64,000 bases of DNA from Hymenoscyphus infarciens (taxonomy: Eukaryota; Ascomycota; Leotiomycetes; Helotiales; Helotiaceae), in contig LLCB01000110.1 in the NCBI GenBank assembly GCA_001414345.1, forward strand, positions 62,001 through 126,000, read 5' to 3'. Both the position numbers and the translations under genes were made by a program. Below, piece by piece: positions 12,232-22,817 of this stretch (its first letter is position 1; each line of letters begins with the position of its first letter). The notes beneath the pieces were generated by a model. The model was not told the origin of the DNA. It worked only from the letters and a program-made list of their open reading frames with translations, and did no database searches.

Positions 12232-12874
12232 GTTGTGGTGGGACGGCGTTTGGGGGATATACTTGGATGTGTAAGGATTATATGTACAAGTAAGTAGAAC
12301 AGACCTCTGAGTCTGACTCCAATTATGAAACATTCTCCCCTTTTCAAATAGTTTCTCTGCCCTTCGATCACTTGAAAAAATATTAGTTTGAGAAAGGTGT
12401 CGTTATAAGGTGTGATATTACTTGAGGCTGATTTCCATGTATTTGACGTTGGTTTCCATGTACTCCTGGGATTTCTAGTCCTGTGACTGGAAGTTGGTCT
12501 TGTTCATGTCTGTTCCAACGAGCAAATTAGTGGGCGTCGGGATATGCTTTGGGTTTTTGGTATCCCTCCTGGCCATCTTACACTCGCTCTCCGTGCACTC
12601 TTTTGAGGAATTTTGATTGAGAAATCTAGGAAGCAACTTGACGGACCCAGGAGGTCCACCTCCACGCTCGAAACGCGAAATTTCTGAAGGAAAAGTGTCA
12701 TTTGTCTCGCTAAACCATAGGTCGCCGCTCGTCTATGGAGAAAACATGATCGTGCTTTCGAGCCGCTTGTAGATTGTTGCCCCCAGTCTGATGTCAAAAA
12801 GCCTTCAAGTGTGAGAAAAGTTGATATTTTGTTACTCTGCGGAAAGATGATTATTTCCGAGGTTTTGGGGAAGG
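12232..12874. other. Intergenic region, no supported gene
   Basis: Holds a 128-codon minus-strand open frame (12504-12890) and a 36-codon plus-strand frame at 12508 with a hydrophobic stretch (GVGICFGFLVSLLAIL). Neither resembles a known family or continues through credible splice sites, so neither is called. Confidence 0.4.
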
Positions 12875-13156
12875 ATGCACCTTTCAGCATCTCTATTCAG
12901 CTCAGTATTGGTCTCCCTTTTCGTGCTTCTTACTCCAGCTGTTGCCCCAACTCCAGTCTCTGAGCATCCTCTCAACATTTCGGAGTTGAAGGATCCAAAA
13001 GCAAGTTTGGTAGTCAATCTTCAAACCTCCTTTCTTCTCTACCAGGAAGCCCCTTCACGGTCAAAAGTACAAAAGACACAAAGAATCGAGTTAGACCGCT
13101 ACACTCACTCGATCCAGGATCTCAGGCACCAAGGATGGAGCTCGAGGACTCCCTAA
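12875..13156 (+). CDS. Possible small secreted protein (uncertain)
   Basis: ATG-initiated open frame of 93 codons. Its first 24 residues form a classical signal peptide: MHLSASLFSSVLVSLFVLLT with a following PAVA-type cleavage site. The rest (TPVSEHPLNISELKDPKASL onward) has one N-glycosylation sequon (NIS) and no cysteines, and matches no family I know. An intron with a 3' end in the TTTCTTCTCTACCAG tract near 13045 is possible, in which case the C-terminus would differ. It lies in the accessory block with no clear partner. The call rests only on the signal peptide and may be chance. Confidence 0.35.
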   Translation: MHLSASLFSSVLVSLFVLLTPAVAPTPVSEHPLNISELKDPKASLVVNLQTSFLLYQEAPSRSKVQKTQRIELDRYTHSIQDLRHQGWSSRTP

Positions 13157-15481
13157 CACCGTCCCCACGATCTTGTCAACATGCTCCACCGCTTTCCCAT
13201 CAGGAATTCTCACCGCAATTCTCTCCCAAACACAACATTCTCGGAACAAAGCATTCCATTAATGTAAGGATCAAGGTGGTGTCGAGGTTACATGCAACAA
13301 AACCCGGGCGCCAACAAAGCCCTCGTACAATTAATCGGAAAAGTAATAGAAGTTAATCTAATTGTACCACCCCATCGTGCATGAGGTAACTGAACTCCCT
13401 GATGGAGGCCCCAATCTGCTGGATCCGATGCCCCTGTCCATATTGTAACTTCGAAAAGGGAGCAGTGGCGTAACAAATTGAGTTAGCAAAAACGCCTTAC
13501 GATGTACAGAGGTACGAGACCCGTTGGGGCTGTTTTCTTGGGGGCTTTTCATTTGTGGACGTAAGTTTGACGATTGGACTTGTCATATTGAGCTCTTTCT
13601 AGAAGTCGAACTTGGTACCCTTCTATCGAGTCACAAAGTTACATGAAGAGGGATCTCAGATAACCGGATGCCCAAGATCTCATATCTTTGTGTTCTGTAA
13701 AGTCCCAAGCCGGCGATTTAAATTTGCCTTACCGTCTCTTTTGTGTTGCATCCTCTATTGGTACCCCCGCAAAATATCTGGGGATCTCGGTGTTGATATC
13801 TAGATCGAGTTAGTTTCTTCAAAGTGGGCGTGTAGTAGAAGAGATATGCACCTTCTGGAATACTTAGTTACTTTCGTGAGATTGCTTTGTGGAGAACTGC
13901 TTGGAGGTGAGTTACAGCTCTCGGCCCCCAACTCCAAATTAATTCTCACCCAATTGAAGGCATCCGATGCAGGATTCCTGCTCTCCTGTAGGGTCACGTC
14001 TACCGCGATCCGGAATCCAGGGAACACCTACCGTTATCCACCGCTATTTCGGGACCCGAAGTCTCGAAGTGAGACCGACCTCATTCAATACGGAGATTTT
14101 ATCACATACCTTGACGATTGAAGACAAGTGTACCGGCGCCAACGTCCGCGGCGAGCCGCTCACCCACCGCCTCTTCGGAGTACAGAACGCCACGCTGTCG
14201 AGTGCCACCGAACCAGAGAGTTGGACCTTCATACGTTTTCCCCTTACTATGAACTACGAAATATCGTTCGAATAGTTTAATTGTACGACCATGCAGCGCC
14301 AGTTGATGCAAAGAATACAGGGGGAAAAAAGGCAAATATGCAAGTAAGGAATGGGAGAAAGAGCAGTCCATCGATCCTGAGCCCCTCATTTTTTTTTTGG
14401 ACATCTCTAAGGATGGTAAGGCGAGAAAAGAGGATGGCGAAATGAGTGGACAGTGGACTGCTGAGACACTGTTCTAAAGTGAGGCTTCAGCTACCGTTGA
14501 AGCATCGGGTAAGAGCAGTGAGTACCTACTTGCACATTCACGTCTTTGTTTTACTCTGACAAGTATGGTTACTGTAGGAGTGACAGAAATTTCCGAGCAA
14601 GTGGTGGGCCTGAGATAACATGAGATGCACGAAGCTGTTGTTCGATTGACTCCGCTGTTTTGCTAGTATTTAAGAGCGGTGAGTATGCCGCCATCGAAAG
14701 ATCTTGGAAACTGCTTTACCATCAACCACCGAAAGCAAAATATTCGAAAAAAGCAAAATTCATCTCTCAGCCCCTTCACCATTCTTTCAATTTCTCCGAG
14801 CAGAGCACTTTCTTTCTTTTTCTGATCTTGTCAGCGAGATTTCAGCCACCTAGATCGTAATCCCAGACATTTTTGGGGCCCTCTACGATTGAGACGGGTG
14901 TTCGAAAAATACGCGAAAGGAGGAAGAAGATGGCTGTTTCAGCAAAGTCGGTCATGTCCTTTGGAATTGGTTGCCGCGGAGAGGGCCAAAGCACGAGAAC
15001 TACTCAACCCCAACGCTTCCCTCTGACACAAAATCCACTTTACAACATGTCGAGAGGCGACCCTCCTTCTCCTCCTCCAGGCCCGCCCCCAAGCCCTTCG
15101 AGAAGTTTTGTGCTTAATGATGACGAAAACACAGCATGGTATGTAATTGAAACCCCCATGAGATATCTTGCTCCAACAACATCCGCTAACAAATCGCAAA
15201 GAACACAGAGACCCCGCGAGGGGACACCATGCTCCTCACGGAGTCACGGATCGGAGTTACGGCGTGCTTTTTGGTAAGAAAATTGGAGTTGGAAACGGAC
15301 ACCGGAGAGATTGGAAATACTACAGCACAATCACCAACTTTGGGAGTGAGCAACAAGACCAACTGCATAGCGGTTGATATTTGGGACATCATTGACAAGG
15401 AATTGGGTATTCTTCAACGGCCAAACAACACAATGGAAGACTGGGATAATAGACAACGATGTACACGTTGATAATAATCAA
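13157..15481. other. Intergenic region with scattered open fragments
   Basis: Short plus-strand frames (13612-13803, 13846-14121, 13967-14275) and minus-strand frames (14102-14404) of normal composition could be exons of an unrecognised gene or decayed coding sequence. A proline-rich frame from 15048 (MSRGDPPSPPPGPPPSPS) runs to a GTATGT donor and CTAAC branch site, but every good acceptor creates TGA. Nothing here reaches the level of a gene call. Confidence 0.4.
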
Positions 15482-16757
15482 TCATAATTTCGCGCTCGAC
15501 TTCTTCACCAAACCTCCATTTTCAACGTCGAAGTCTTTTCCCCGTTTCCATCCAAGCCAGAGCGACAAAGTACTTTCCCCGCCCTGACCGGGATATAATG
15601 TTGTACCAGTGTAACTTCCACCATCCACCCCAGCGCCTTGCCCGGTAGAAGGTTCCCGTTTTGATGAGGCTTGTGAGAGGGCAAGACTTGGGGTATCCCG
15701 AAGAGTAACGGCTGGTCTTTGGTCCCCTTCTCTCTTGGGGTCTTGTTCTAACTCGATATTATCCAAAACTGGGGTGCAGCATGCATCCGTTTTATCAAAT
15801 ACCTCCTCCCACTCGGATCTCGTTTTGCTCAAAAATATCTTGGTGAAACTCTCCTTCATTTCAGGCCAAGTATTCCTGTCGTGTCGAGTTCTCTCGATCC
15901 CCTTTCCATCAAGACACAATCCCTTGAGTAAAAGTGTGAAGAACTGGGGTTCGAGTGCTCCAACCGCCATGTATTTTCCATCCTTCGTTTCGTATGTGTC
16001 GTAAAAAGGGCACCCACTATCCAATGTGTTTCCTCCCCTTGGACGAGACCACAAAGGAGTCTTCGTCAACATTCGAGGAAATGTAACTAAATAAGCACTC
16101 CCATCAACCATATTGGCTTCCACAACCTGGCCTTTTCCGCTCCTCTCCCTGGCAATCAAGGCTAATAAAATGCCCTGGAACAAGGTAGCTCCACCACCCG
16201 CAAAATCACCCAGGACATTTGCAGGAGGCAGTGGCTTCTCACCTTTGCGCCCAAACATCGACAATGCCCCGGAAACGGCAATGTAATTTATATCATGTCC
16301 TGCCATGTCTTTGTATTTCCCATCTCTTCGAAATCCTGTCATGCGACCGAGGATTGCTTCCGGGTTGAGAGCAAGAAGGACATCTGGTCCTAGGCCCAGC
16401 TTTTCCAGAACGCCCGGTCGGAAGGGATCGATTATGATGTCTGTATGTGGGATCAAGGACTTGACGAAGTCAATTCCCGAGGGAGACTTCAAGTCGACCG
16501 CGATTGAGGATTTGTGCCGCGTGAGGAGGTCGGAAGTTGGTGGTGGGAGTTTGGAGGACGATGCATGATGGGTTAGGTTCGGAATTGATCGATCGATTCG
16601 TAAAACTGATGCGCCATTGTCTGCGAGCAGAAGACCTGCAAATGGACCTGCGAATGGTGTTAACAGCAATTGGAGGGAGGTCGGGGTGGGTTGTCGTACC
16701 CGGGGCAAGACCAGCAAACTCCAAGACGCGAAGACCTGACAAGGGAGGTGAATTCAT
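15482..16757 (-). CDS. CaiB/BaiF CoA-transferase family III; alpha-methylacyl-CoA racemase-like
   Basis: Predicted racemase converting (2R)- to (2S)-methylacyl-CoA so that branched fatty acids can enter peroxisomal beta-oxidation. Two exons, 16757-16700 and 16647-15482, join to about 407 residues. The N-terminus [15 protein letters not shown] runs across the intron into [19 protein letters not shown], the family's CoA-binding start. The three residues known as catalytic in mycobacterial MCR have counterparts: His in MAGHDINY, Asp in VLGDFAGGG and Glu in VGALEPQFF. The protein ends in Ala-Lys-Leu, a PTS1-type peroxisomal signal. It lies beside a transposon island but keeps an intact frame. A related CoA-transferase activity is possible, but the three residues favour racemase. 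Confidence 0.92.
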
Positions 16758-17262
16758 TGTAATTGAATTGTGGAAGTCAAGTAATCCAATCGAGAGTATG
16801 AAGATATATCATTTCAGCCATCCGGGTAGGTTATAATGGTTGATGTTAGTTGGGTTGAGAACGCGAGGCTATCGTTTTCCTGTGATGCCGAGGTGCTTGG
16901 GAGGGGTTGTGGGAAGGGTTGTGATTCGTCAGTGTCGTATTAATATCTTGAAGCCATAAAAAAAAGACTTCATGAAAACTATCATATAGAAGTAGAAGGC
17001 TGGATGAAAGCTTTGGGATTTTTCCGAATTGTAACTTTTAGCTAGGAGGTTGAAAAAGAAGTTTCTCTAATACATGTTTAAACAAACCATTTATGGAATG
17101 TTAGCATATCTAATACTTACTTTTATTTAACAACTTACTTCATTGTCTGTCAGACACACACTTTTTAAGTTTGCTACATATACTAAGCGAATTAAAAAAG
17201 GGGGTTTCGGGAAATCATTGTTTACTTAAACTAATATGAAGATTCGGGAGATTCTGATTTAA
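16758..17262. other. Upstream region of the racemase gene
   Basis: No gene seen. Composition falls toward the element that starts near 17263. Short A/T runs only. Confidence 0.4.
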
Positions 17263-18524
17263 GAGCCTGTTTAGCACGCATATAATTTATTATAGAAATA
17301 TGCGATTTATACACGAGTACTAGGTTAAAGAGTGCTTGTACATTTCTAGTTATATTATAAAGTTTTCTTAATTATTGTTTAGCTTATCGTAGATATTAGT
17401 ACATATATTAGAGAAGTAGAGCTATACTAGTAAGATTACTAATAGTAGTAGAACTTGATAATATATTTATATATAAAGGTCAAGAGGTTAAAAGAGTATA
17501 TTATTTAATTTTAGTTATATATTGAAATAGAGTACGAGTAAAAGTGTATCTCTTCAGTTATTCTTATACTCTACGTATAGACGCGTTTAGTAGTCCGGTT
17601 TAAAACTACTCTTATTTAAGGTAGTTTTAGACTAAAATCTAGGTAGCTTCGAACTACGATGCTGCTAAGCTAGTTTAGGAGTGCTAAGATATCAAAATCT
17701 GAATTGAAGCTATTTACACTTACTCTATATATAGTAGAGATACGTCTCTTTCTACCTCTTTATTTAATCTCTCTCGCTCTCTTATATTCTTAATAACTTC
17801 TATCTTATAGAATTCTTTCTAGTATAGCTAATTACTACTATAAATAGGTATATTACACTGCCTATACTAGCTCTTAGTCTAACGTAAGTAAGGTAGGCGT
17901 ACTTCTATTCTATACTAATAATATAATCTTTTGGTAGAAGCTATATACCGAGTATAGAGATAGGTAGAGTATTACTTTCGAGTCTTTATAATATTACTTA
18001 AGAGGCCTTCTTTTTAAGGACTTTTTTAGTAGCTTTTAAGGCTCTTTTAGTAGACTTTTTCGTACTAGGAGTAGTATTAGCCTTACGCTATCCTAGAGAA
18101 GGTATATTAATTAAAAAGAAGAATAAAAGAGTATAAAAGAGGCGGTAGAAGTAGTAAGAGTAGGTGAGGGAAACTCAGCTTATATACTCGTATTATAAGC
18201 TAACTTACGCTGAAATAACGATTTTTTTAGTAGAGCTTTTTAAACATAAGATTATAAGTAAATCATTATTTAATTTCTATATCGTTATATACTTTGGTAG
18301 GGTTTAAAGAATGAGATAATGATTTAAATATTTAGTCGCGTTAGAGCTGGAAATATAAGGTTAGAACCGCGTTCTACTAAATCACGTGGGGTGTAAGGAT
18401 AACTGAAGAGATACTATAAACGTTAGTATATATCATAATATATATACCTATATTATATATTACCTTATTATTTTAGTAGTGTATATATTAAAAAAGGACT
18501 AATATATGCGAGCCAAACCGGCCC
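17263..18524. mobile_element. hAT-like DNA transposon remnant, partly RIPped
   Basis: Imperfect terminal inverted repeats: left GCCTGTTTAGCACGCATATA (17265-17284) against the complement of TATATGCGAGCCAAACCGGC (18503-18522), 17 of 20 matching, one difference being G-to-A as RIP would give. The 8 bp outside each end, TGATTTAA and TAACTTAA, match at 6 of 8, like a mutated 8-bp target duplication, which suggests the hAT superfamily. The interior is AT-rich but keeps more TpG/CpA than the first island, and is homologous in inverted orientation to about 5930-6590. Read on minus, 18078-18001 gives a Lys-rich tail (STKRALKATKKVLKKKAS) ending in TAA. Too short (1.26 kb) and too broken to be autonomous. 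Confidence 0.72.
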
Positions 18525-18803
18525 TAACTTAAATACTAGATTGGCGGCAAATATAGCCAAAACAAGAGACAACTGTAGTAGCTAATAGTCAAATCAAGCG
18601 AGCTGTGAATATATTAGCATTAATTATACCAACTTCACTGTGCAAAAGAACAGAGCAAAGGATATTCGACCTTATGAGGAATTAACGAAATAGCTCTCGA
18701 AGGAATCAAAGGAAAAGAATAATTGAAATAATTGTGTTGATATGCGACCTAAGCATGTCAAATATAAACTTCTACCAAGTAAAGCTTAATTCAATTTATT
18801 TGC

Positions 18804-19595
18804 CTAACCCATTTTTCGAGCCCAAAAATTTGATAAGATGATTTTGCCAGAGCTACGCTCTTGTGATCGACACCGCCATAAGAAATTCGCTTTTTGATCA
18901 TCGTCTTGCAATTTATTCTTCACGTCTGAAGCCGTTAGCTCAAGTGCTTCTTTCGATACTTGCTGATCTGTGACGGAAACAGGTGATACCAGATCGCGAA
19001 ATGCCCTGTTCAAGATCTCTCGTATTGTTTCCTCCTTTCGCAGGGTGTATTCTTGCATTGACTCGCCTGCTGCTTCGGAAGCTGCAGCACAATCACGTTT
19101 GACTGTCGCATATAGCCGCAGGTCCTCTGGTGACTTTGAGAGCCATTCGCGGAAAATCCGGTGCTTCTCAACCTGAGGGCAATCCGGCCCAAAGACGTGG
19201 AGATTAATAGGATATGCACCAAGGCGGTCTCATTCGTCGACAAAATAGCGATGCTGATGCCAGTCCGGTTCACGGAGGAGGAATCGGAAACCCAAGCGCT
19301 CGAGAGCTTCAACGTAAGAGTCCTCGTTCTTGATGTCCTTTACTACCAGATCGATATCGATAATATCTTTTGCCGGCAAACCGGGAAAACTTGTAGATCC
19401 TGCATGAAGAATCGCGACCGCGGTCGAGCCTAGCACAGCTTCAATCCGGGCTTTGGTGTTTAAGAATCGCTGCGGCCACGCCGGATTTGGTTCCACAATG
19501 GCAATCTTTATTCTAGACTTGCGCCTGTTCACCCTTTCTGTAGAACTCCCATCGTCAACGTACTCCCTGACAATATCCTCGGGAGAAAGGGGCAT
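18804..19595 (-). pseudogene. GrpB/UPF0157 family nucleotidyltransferase-fold protein, broken by in-frame TGA
   Basis: A 264-codon frame starting at ATG 19595 (MPLSPEDIVREYVDDGSSTE) encodes a protein of the GrpB/UPF0157 family. It shows the family core IAIVEPNPAWPQRF, the nucleotidyltransferase-like GSTSFPGLPAKDIIDIDLVV, then INLHVFGPDCPQVEKHRIFR and a C-terminal EYTLRKEETIREIL. One TGA at 19230-19232 interrupts the frame between HRYFVDE and DRLGAYPINLHV. The frame on both sides is continuous and family-like, so a single CGA-to-TGA change is the simplest explanation. No intron fits. The gene sits alone on about 1.2 kb of normal composition between two RIP-affected elements. It may be a recent pseudogene, an assembly error or a readthrough case. 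The biochemical role of this family in fungi is not established. Confidence 0.85.
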
Positions 19596-19810
19596 CGTGA
19601 GTCAAAGTGGTGAATTTTGATAGATTTATTTGTACTTTGTGCCGAGCGTGTAGAACTGTGGACTCGTCGGTTTAGGTGATTAGTACAGAACGGAGAACAG
19701 AGAATAAAGCTATGCTTCCTAGTTTCTAGCTATACTCTCTACTTTCGCCTCTTTTTTCGCTCTTTTATAACTAGCGACCTAGTCTTTCTTACTTACTAGA
19801 GTAAGCTATA

Positions 19811-20140
19811 ATAGCACGAAATATATACTACTATAGAAGAGGCATATAGGAGTGCGTTTAGTAGAATAACATACGTAAATACTAGGCTCTAATATAGAAG
19901 AAAAGGAAAAACTAGCCTTTTCTAACTCTAGGAGAGTAGGCTACTATATATAAGAGGTTTAGATAGTATAAAAGAGTCTAAAACCGAACAACGACATATA
20001 TCGGCTAATATAAAAGCCTAAACTCTATAAAGTACGTAACCTTCCTAAAACAGATAATATAAGATAATAACTACTAAAACCTTATATATAACAGGTATTC
20101 CTAGCTCTCTAGAATAGCTTAGATAATAGGCTATTATATA
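19811..20140. repeat. Internal direct repeat, copy A
   Basis: Starts TAGCACGAAATATATACTAC and includes TACTAGGCTCTAATATAGAA, ACTAGCCTTTTCTAACT, AAAGCCTAAACTCTA and AATAGGCTATTATATA, in the same order and orientation as the copy at 20500-20862. The copies differ by scattered substitutions and small indels. Confidence 0.85.
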
Positions 20141-20499
20141 AGCCTTTTTAAGTATTTTATATAAACTTTCTATCTATTTCTAGGAAAAGTGCTTATATAA
20201 GTATAGTATAAGAGACTATATTATAGATTAGAAACTTATAACTAAGCTTAATAAAATATATAAAAGTAATCTCTTATATAATATAGTAATAAACGTCTAA
20301 AGAGAGAAAGAGAGAATATAAAGTACTTATAACTATATATAGATTCGTACGAGCTACTAGTATAGTTACGTGTTTTTCTTATAAGAATAATAAGATATAA
20401 ATGCTTTATATAATCTTCTACTTTTATAATCTAAGTCGCGATTACTTTCTAAGAATATAAACGCGAGAGTAAAAACTCTAAGAATTATAATATAATATA

Positions 20500-20862
20500 A
20501 TAGTACGAAATATATACTACTACTAAAGAGGTATATATATATATAAGAGTGCGTTTAGAGTAGAATAATATATATAAATACTAGGCTCTAATATAGAAGA
20601 AAAGGCTAAACTAGCCTTTTCTAACTATAAGAGAGTAAGTAGCTATATATAAGAGGTTTAGATAAGAATAACGTAAAAGAGTTTAAAACTGAATAGCTTA
20701 TATTAGCTAATATAAAAACCTAAACTCTACGAAGTACGTCTAAAAGTCTAGATATATATAACCTTTCTAAATTAGATAATATAAAATAATAACTACTAAA
20801 ACCTTATATATATAGTATATACTATATAATCTCAGCTATATAGAATAGTAGGCTATTATATA
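20500..20862. repeat. Internal direct repeat, copy B
   Basis: Second copy of the 19811-20140 unit, same orientation, starting TAGTACGAAATATATACTAC. It is somewhat longer because of added TATA runs and an insert near AAAAGTCTAGATATA. Confidence 0.85.
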
Positions 20863-20996
20863 TAGAAGCGAAGAAGAGCCTAGAAACTAGAGAGAAAGCT
20901 AGAAGATATAAAAGAGTTATATAGAAAAGAAGTTCTAGTAAAAGTACTAAGTTATAATAAAAAACTTATATAGCTTAGCTTTATTCTCTATTCGCT

Positions 20997-22060
20997 ATTT
21001 TATAGATTAGTTAGAAAAAATAAGATTACTATTTTTATTTTTTATTTCTTATAATTAATAGCTTCTTAAGAGACTATATAGCTAGTATATCTTAGTTAAG
21101 ATAATCTCTCTAGATAGTTTCTAAGTTTTAGAGAGAAAATATTAGTAGCTTAGTTATTACTAAAGATAGTAAGCTTTTTTACTATTACTTCTTCTTTATT
21201 TACTATATTTAAGACTAGCTTTTAAATACTAATAAGTTTAATCTTATAAACTATAAATTAATTACTTAAGCTAAGAGTTACTTTATACGTCTATACTTTA
21301 TATAGTTTCTATATAGCTATAGTAACTCTATTATTAATATTACTTCTATTTATAAAGACTTATATATATATATCTATATATAACCTAAGACTTATTTTAA
21401 ATCTTATTATATTCTTTTACTACTATCTTAGTAGCTAGAGTAATTTAGATATTAAATAGAAGTCTACTATAGCTCTACTATTATAGAAATCTTCTTTTTA
21501 CTTCTCTTCTACTACTAGTATCTAATTATTATTTAATTCTTATATTTAAGCTTTTAAAGAGAAAATAGATTAACTAAGTTATCTCTTATAGTTTCTTTCT
21601 CTTAAAATAGAGATATATATATATATATATATATAGAATACTTTAATTTAGTTTATAGTAATTCTACTAGTATAGTCTAACTAGATATTAATTAAGAGAA
21701 AGTCTATCTCTATATTAATAACTACTACTACTATAGTTTAGAAGCTACTAGTTACTATTTATAATACTCTTTTTTAAATAGTATTTAATAATTATATATT
21801 ATCTTCTTTTAGTATATTTTCCTCTCTTATACTATTAGATTTAATATCGACTATATTAAGCTAGCGAATAGGATTTGTAGTATAATAATCGCTTTGATAA
21901 GTGTAATTATTTCTTCTATTAATATACTCTACGTTGAGCCTGCTATGCTACTTAATACTTATATCGAACATTTACACCGTCGTGTTCTCTAACTCTTTCC
22001 GAGTAAGCTACGAGTAACCTCTAAAACAGTCACCTATACACTTACTACTTATTGCTTTCT
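20997..22060. mobile_element. AT-rich RIP-affected relic, family unknown
   Basis: Continues the AT-rich, CpA/TpG-poor composition of the preceding element to about 22060, where normal composition returns. No open frame or terminal repeat was recognised. It may be one or more further degraded repeats. Confidence 0.6.
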
Positions 22061-22817
22061 TACGAGAAAGTAAGAGAAGTTGGCTGACTTATTAGTGAAA
22101 AGATATACTAGGTATTATAAGCAAATTCATTGACGATGTAGAAGCTTTCTTATATTCAGGATAGGATAGTTGAGAGCTTTTATTGTCTTAGGCTTATAGA
22201 TAAATCTACTACTACTTAGATCACGGATTTTTAAACGGAGACAATTCGACCTATTGTCCTTAATTCTAAGCCCTAAGAAATTCATCGAGATACTACGATA
22301 AGGACTTAACTGACCCGTATGTCTAAGGTATAAGTCTGAAAATCAATAGGAACCCATCTTTGAATTAAATGAATGGCCCGAAATATTTCGTGATAGTTGG
22401 GTTGGCAAAGAAGAAAGGTGGGGTTTTGATAAGAAACACAACCCAGTAGGCTTCTGATTGGTCACATTCAATTCCGTTTGCGGTGAGAGTGGGCAGAATT
22501 CCAAATTGGTAAATTATCACTCTCCTCTTTCACCGTGACGGAGATACTTATTCTCGCTTCTCTGCGTTTACACTTTTCCTTTCAGCTTCTAATACCCTCA
22601 AGTGCCACTTTCGCCCTTCTTTTAAAACTTGCGGTTGTCTTAAATTTATCTTTATTCCCTTGAAACCCATTTTGTTGAAATTGAATATACGTTAGTGGCA
22701 CGCAAAATACTGGTTTCTCCTTTAAGCGAGATATTCTATTTCTTGATTTGGGCTAAAGCAAAAAGAGATTAATTAGAGGAGGCAATTGCTGACACCCATG
22801 GTCCGAAGCTAAGCTTT
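22061..22817. other. Intergenic, downstream of the HET gene
   Basis: Composition returns to normal from about 22060. No gene seen; it includes the 3' flank of the minus-strand HET gene. Confidence 0.4.

Larger units (their letters stand above)
19685..20996. mobile_element. RIP-affected element with inverted ends and internal direct repeat
   Basis: Left end CAGAACGGAGAACAGAGAAT then AAAGCTA (19685-19711) and right end AGCTTTATTCTCTATTCGCT (about 20978-20996) are imperfect inverted copies. The left end also matches the terminus of the element at 3640, so both belong to one terminal-repeat family although their interiors differ. The interior is AT-rich with no usable open frame. It contains a direct duplication described separately. 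Probably a non-autonomous element. Confidence 0.65.

Noticed and set aside
12504..12890. 128-codon minus-strand frame
   Set aside because: No recognisable motif and no ordered composition; likely chance.
13846..14404. Gene on either strand (plus TIEDKCTGANVRGEPL, minus YFVVHSKGKTYEGPTLW)
   Set aside because: Both strands give plausible fragments with possible introns, neither has a start-to-stop model or family match.
15048..15377. Two-exon small gene with a proline-rich start and HRDPARGHHAPHGVTDRSYG-type second part
   Set aside because: The clear donor and branch site exist, but every good acceptor produces TGA at the junction.
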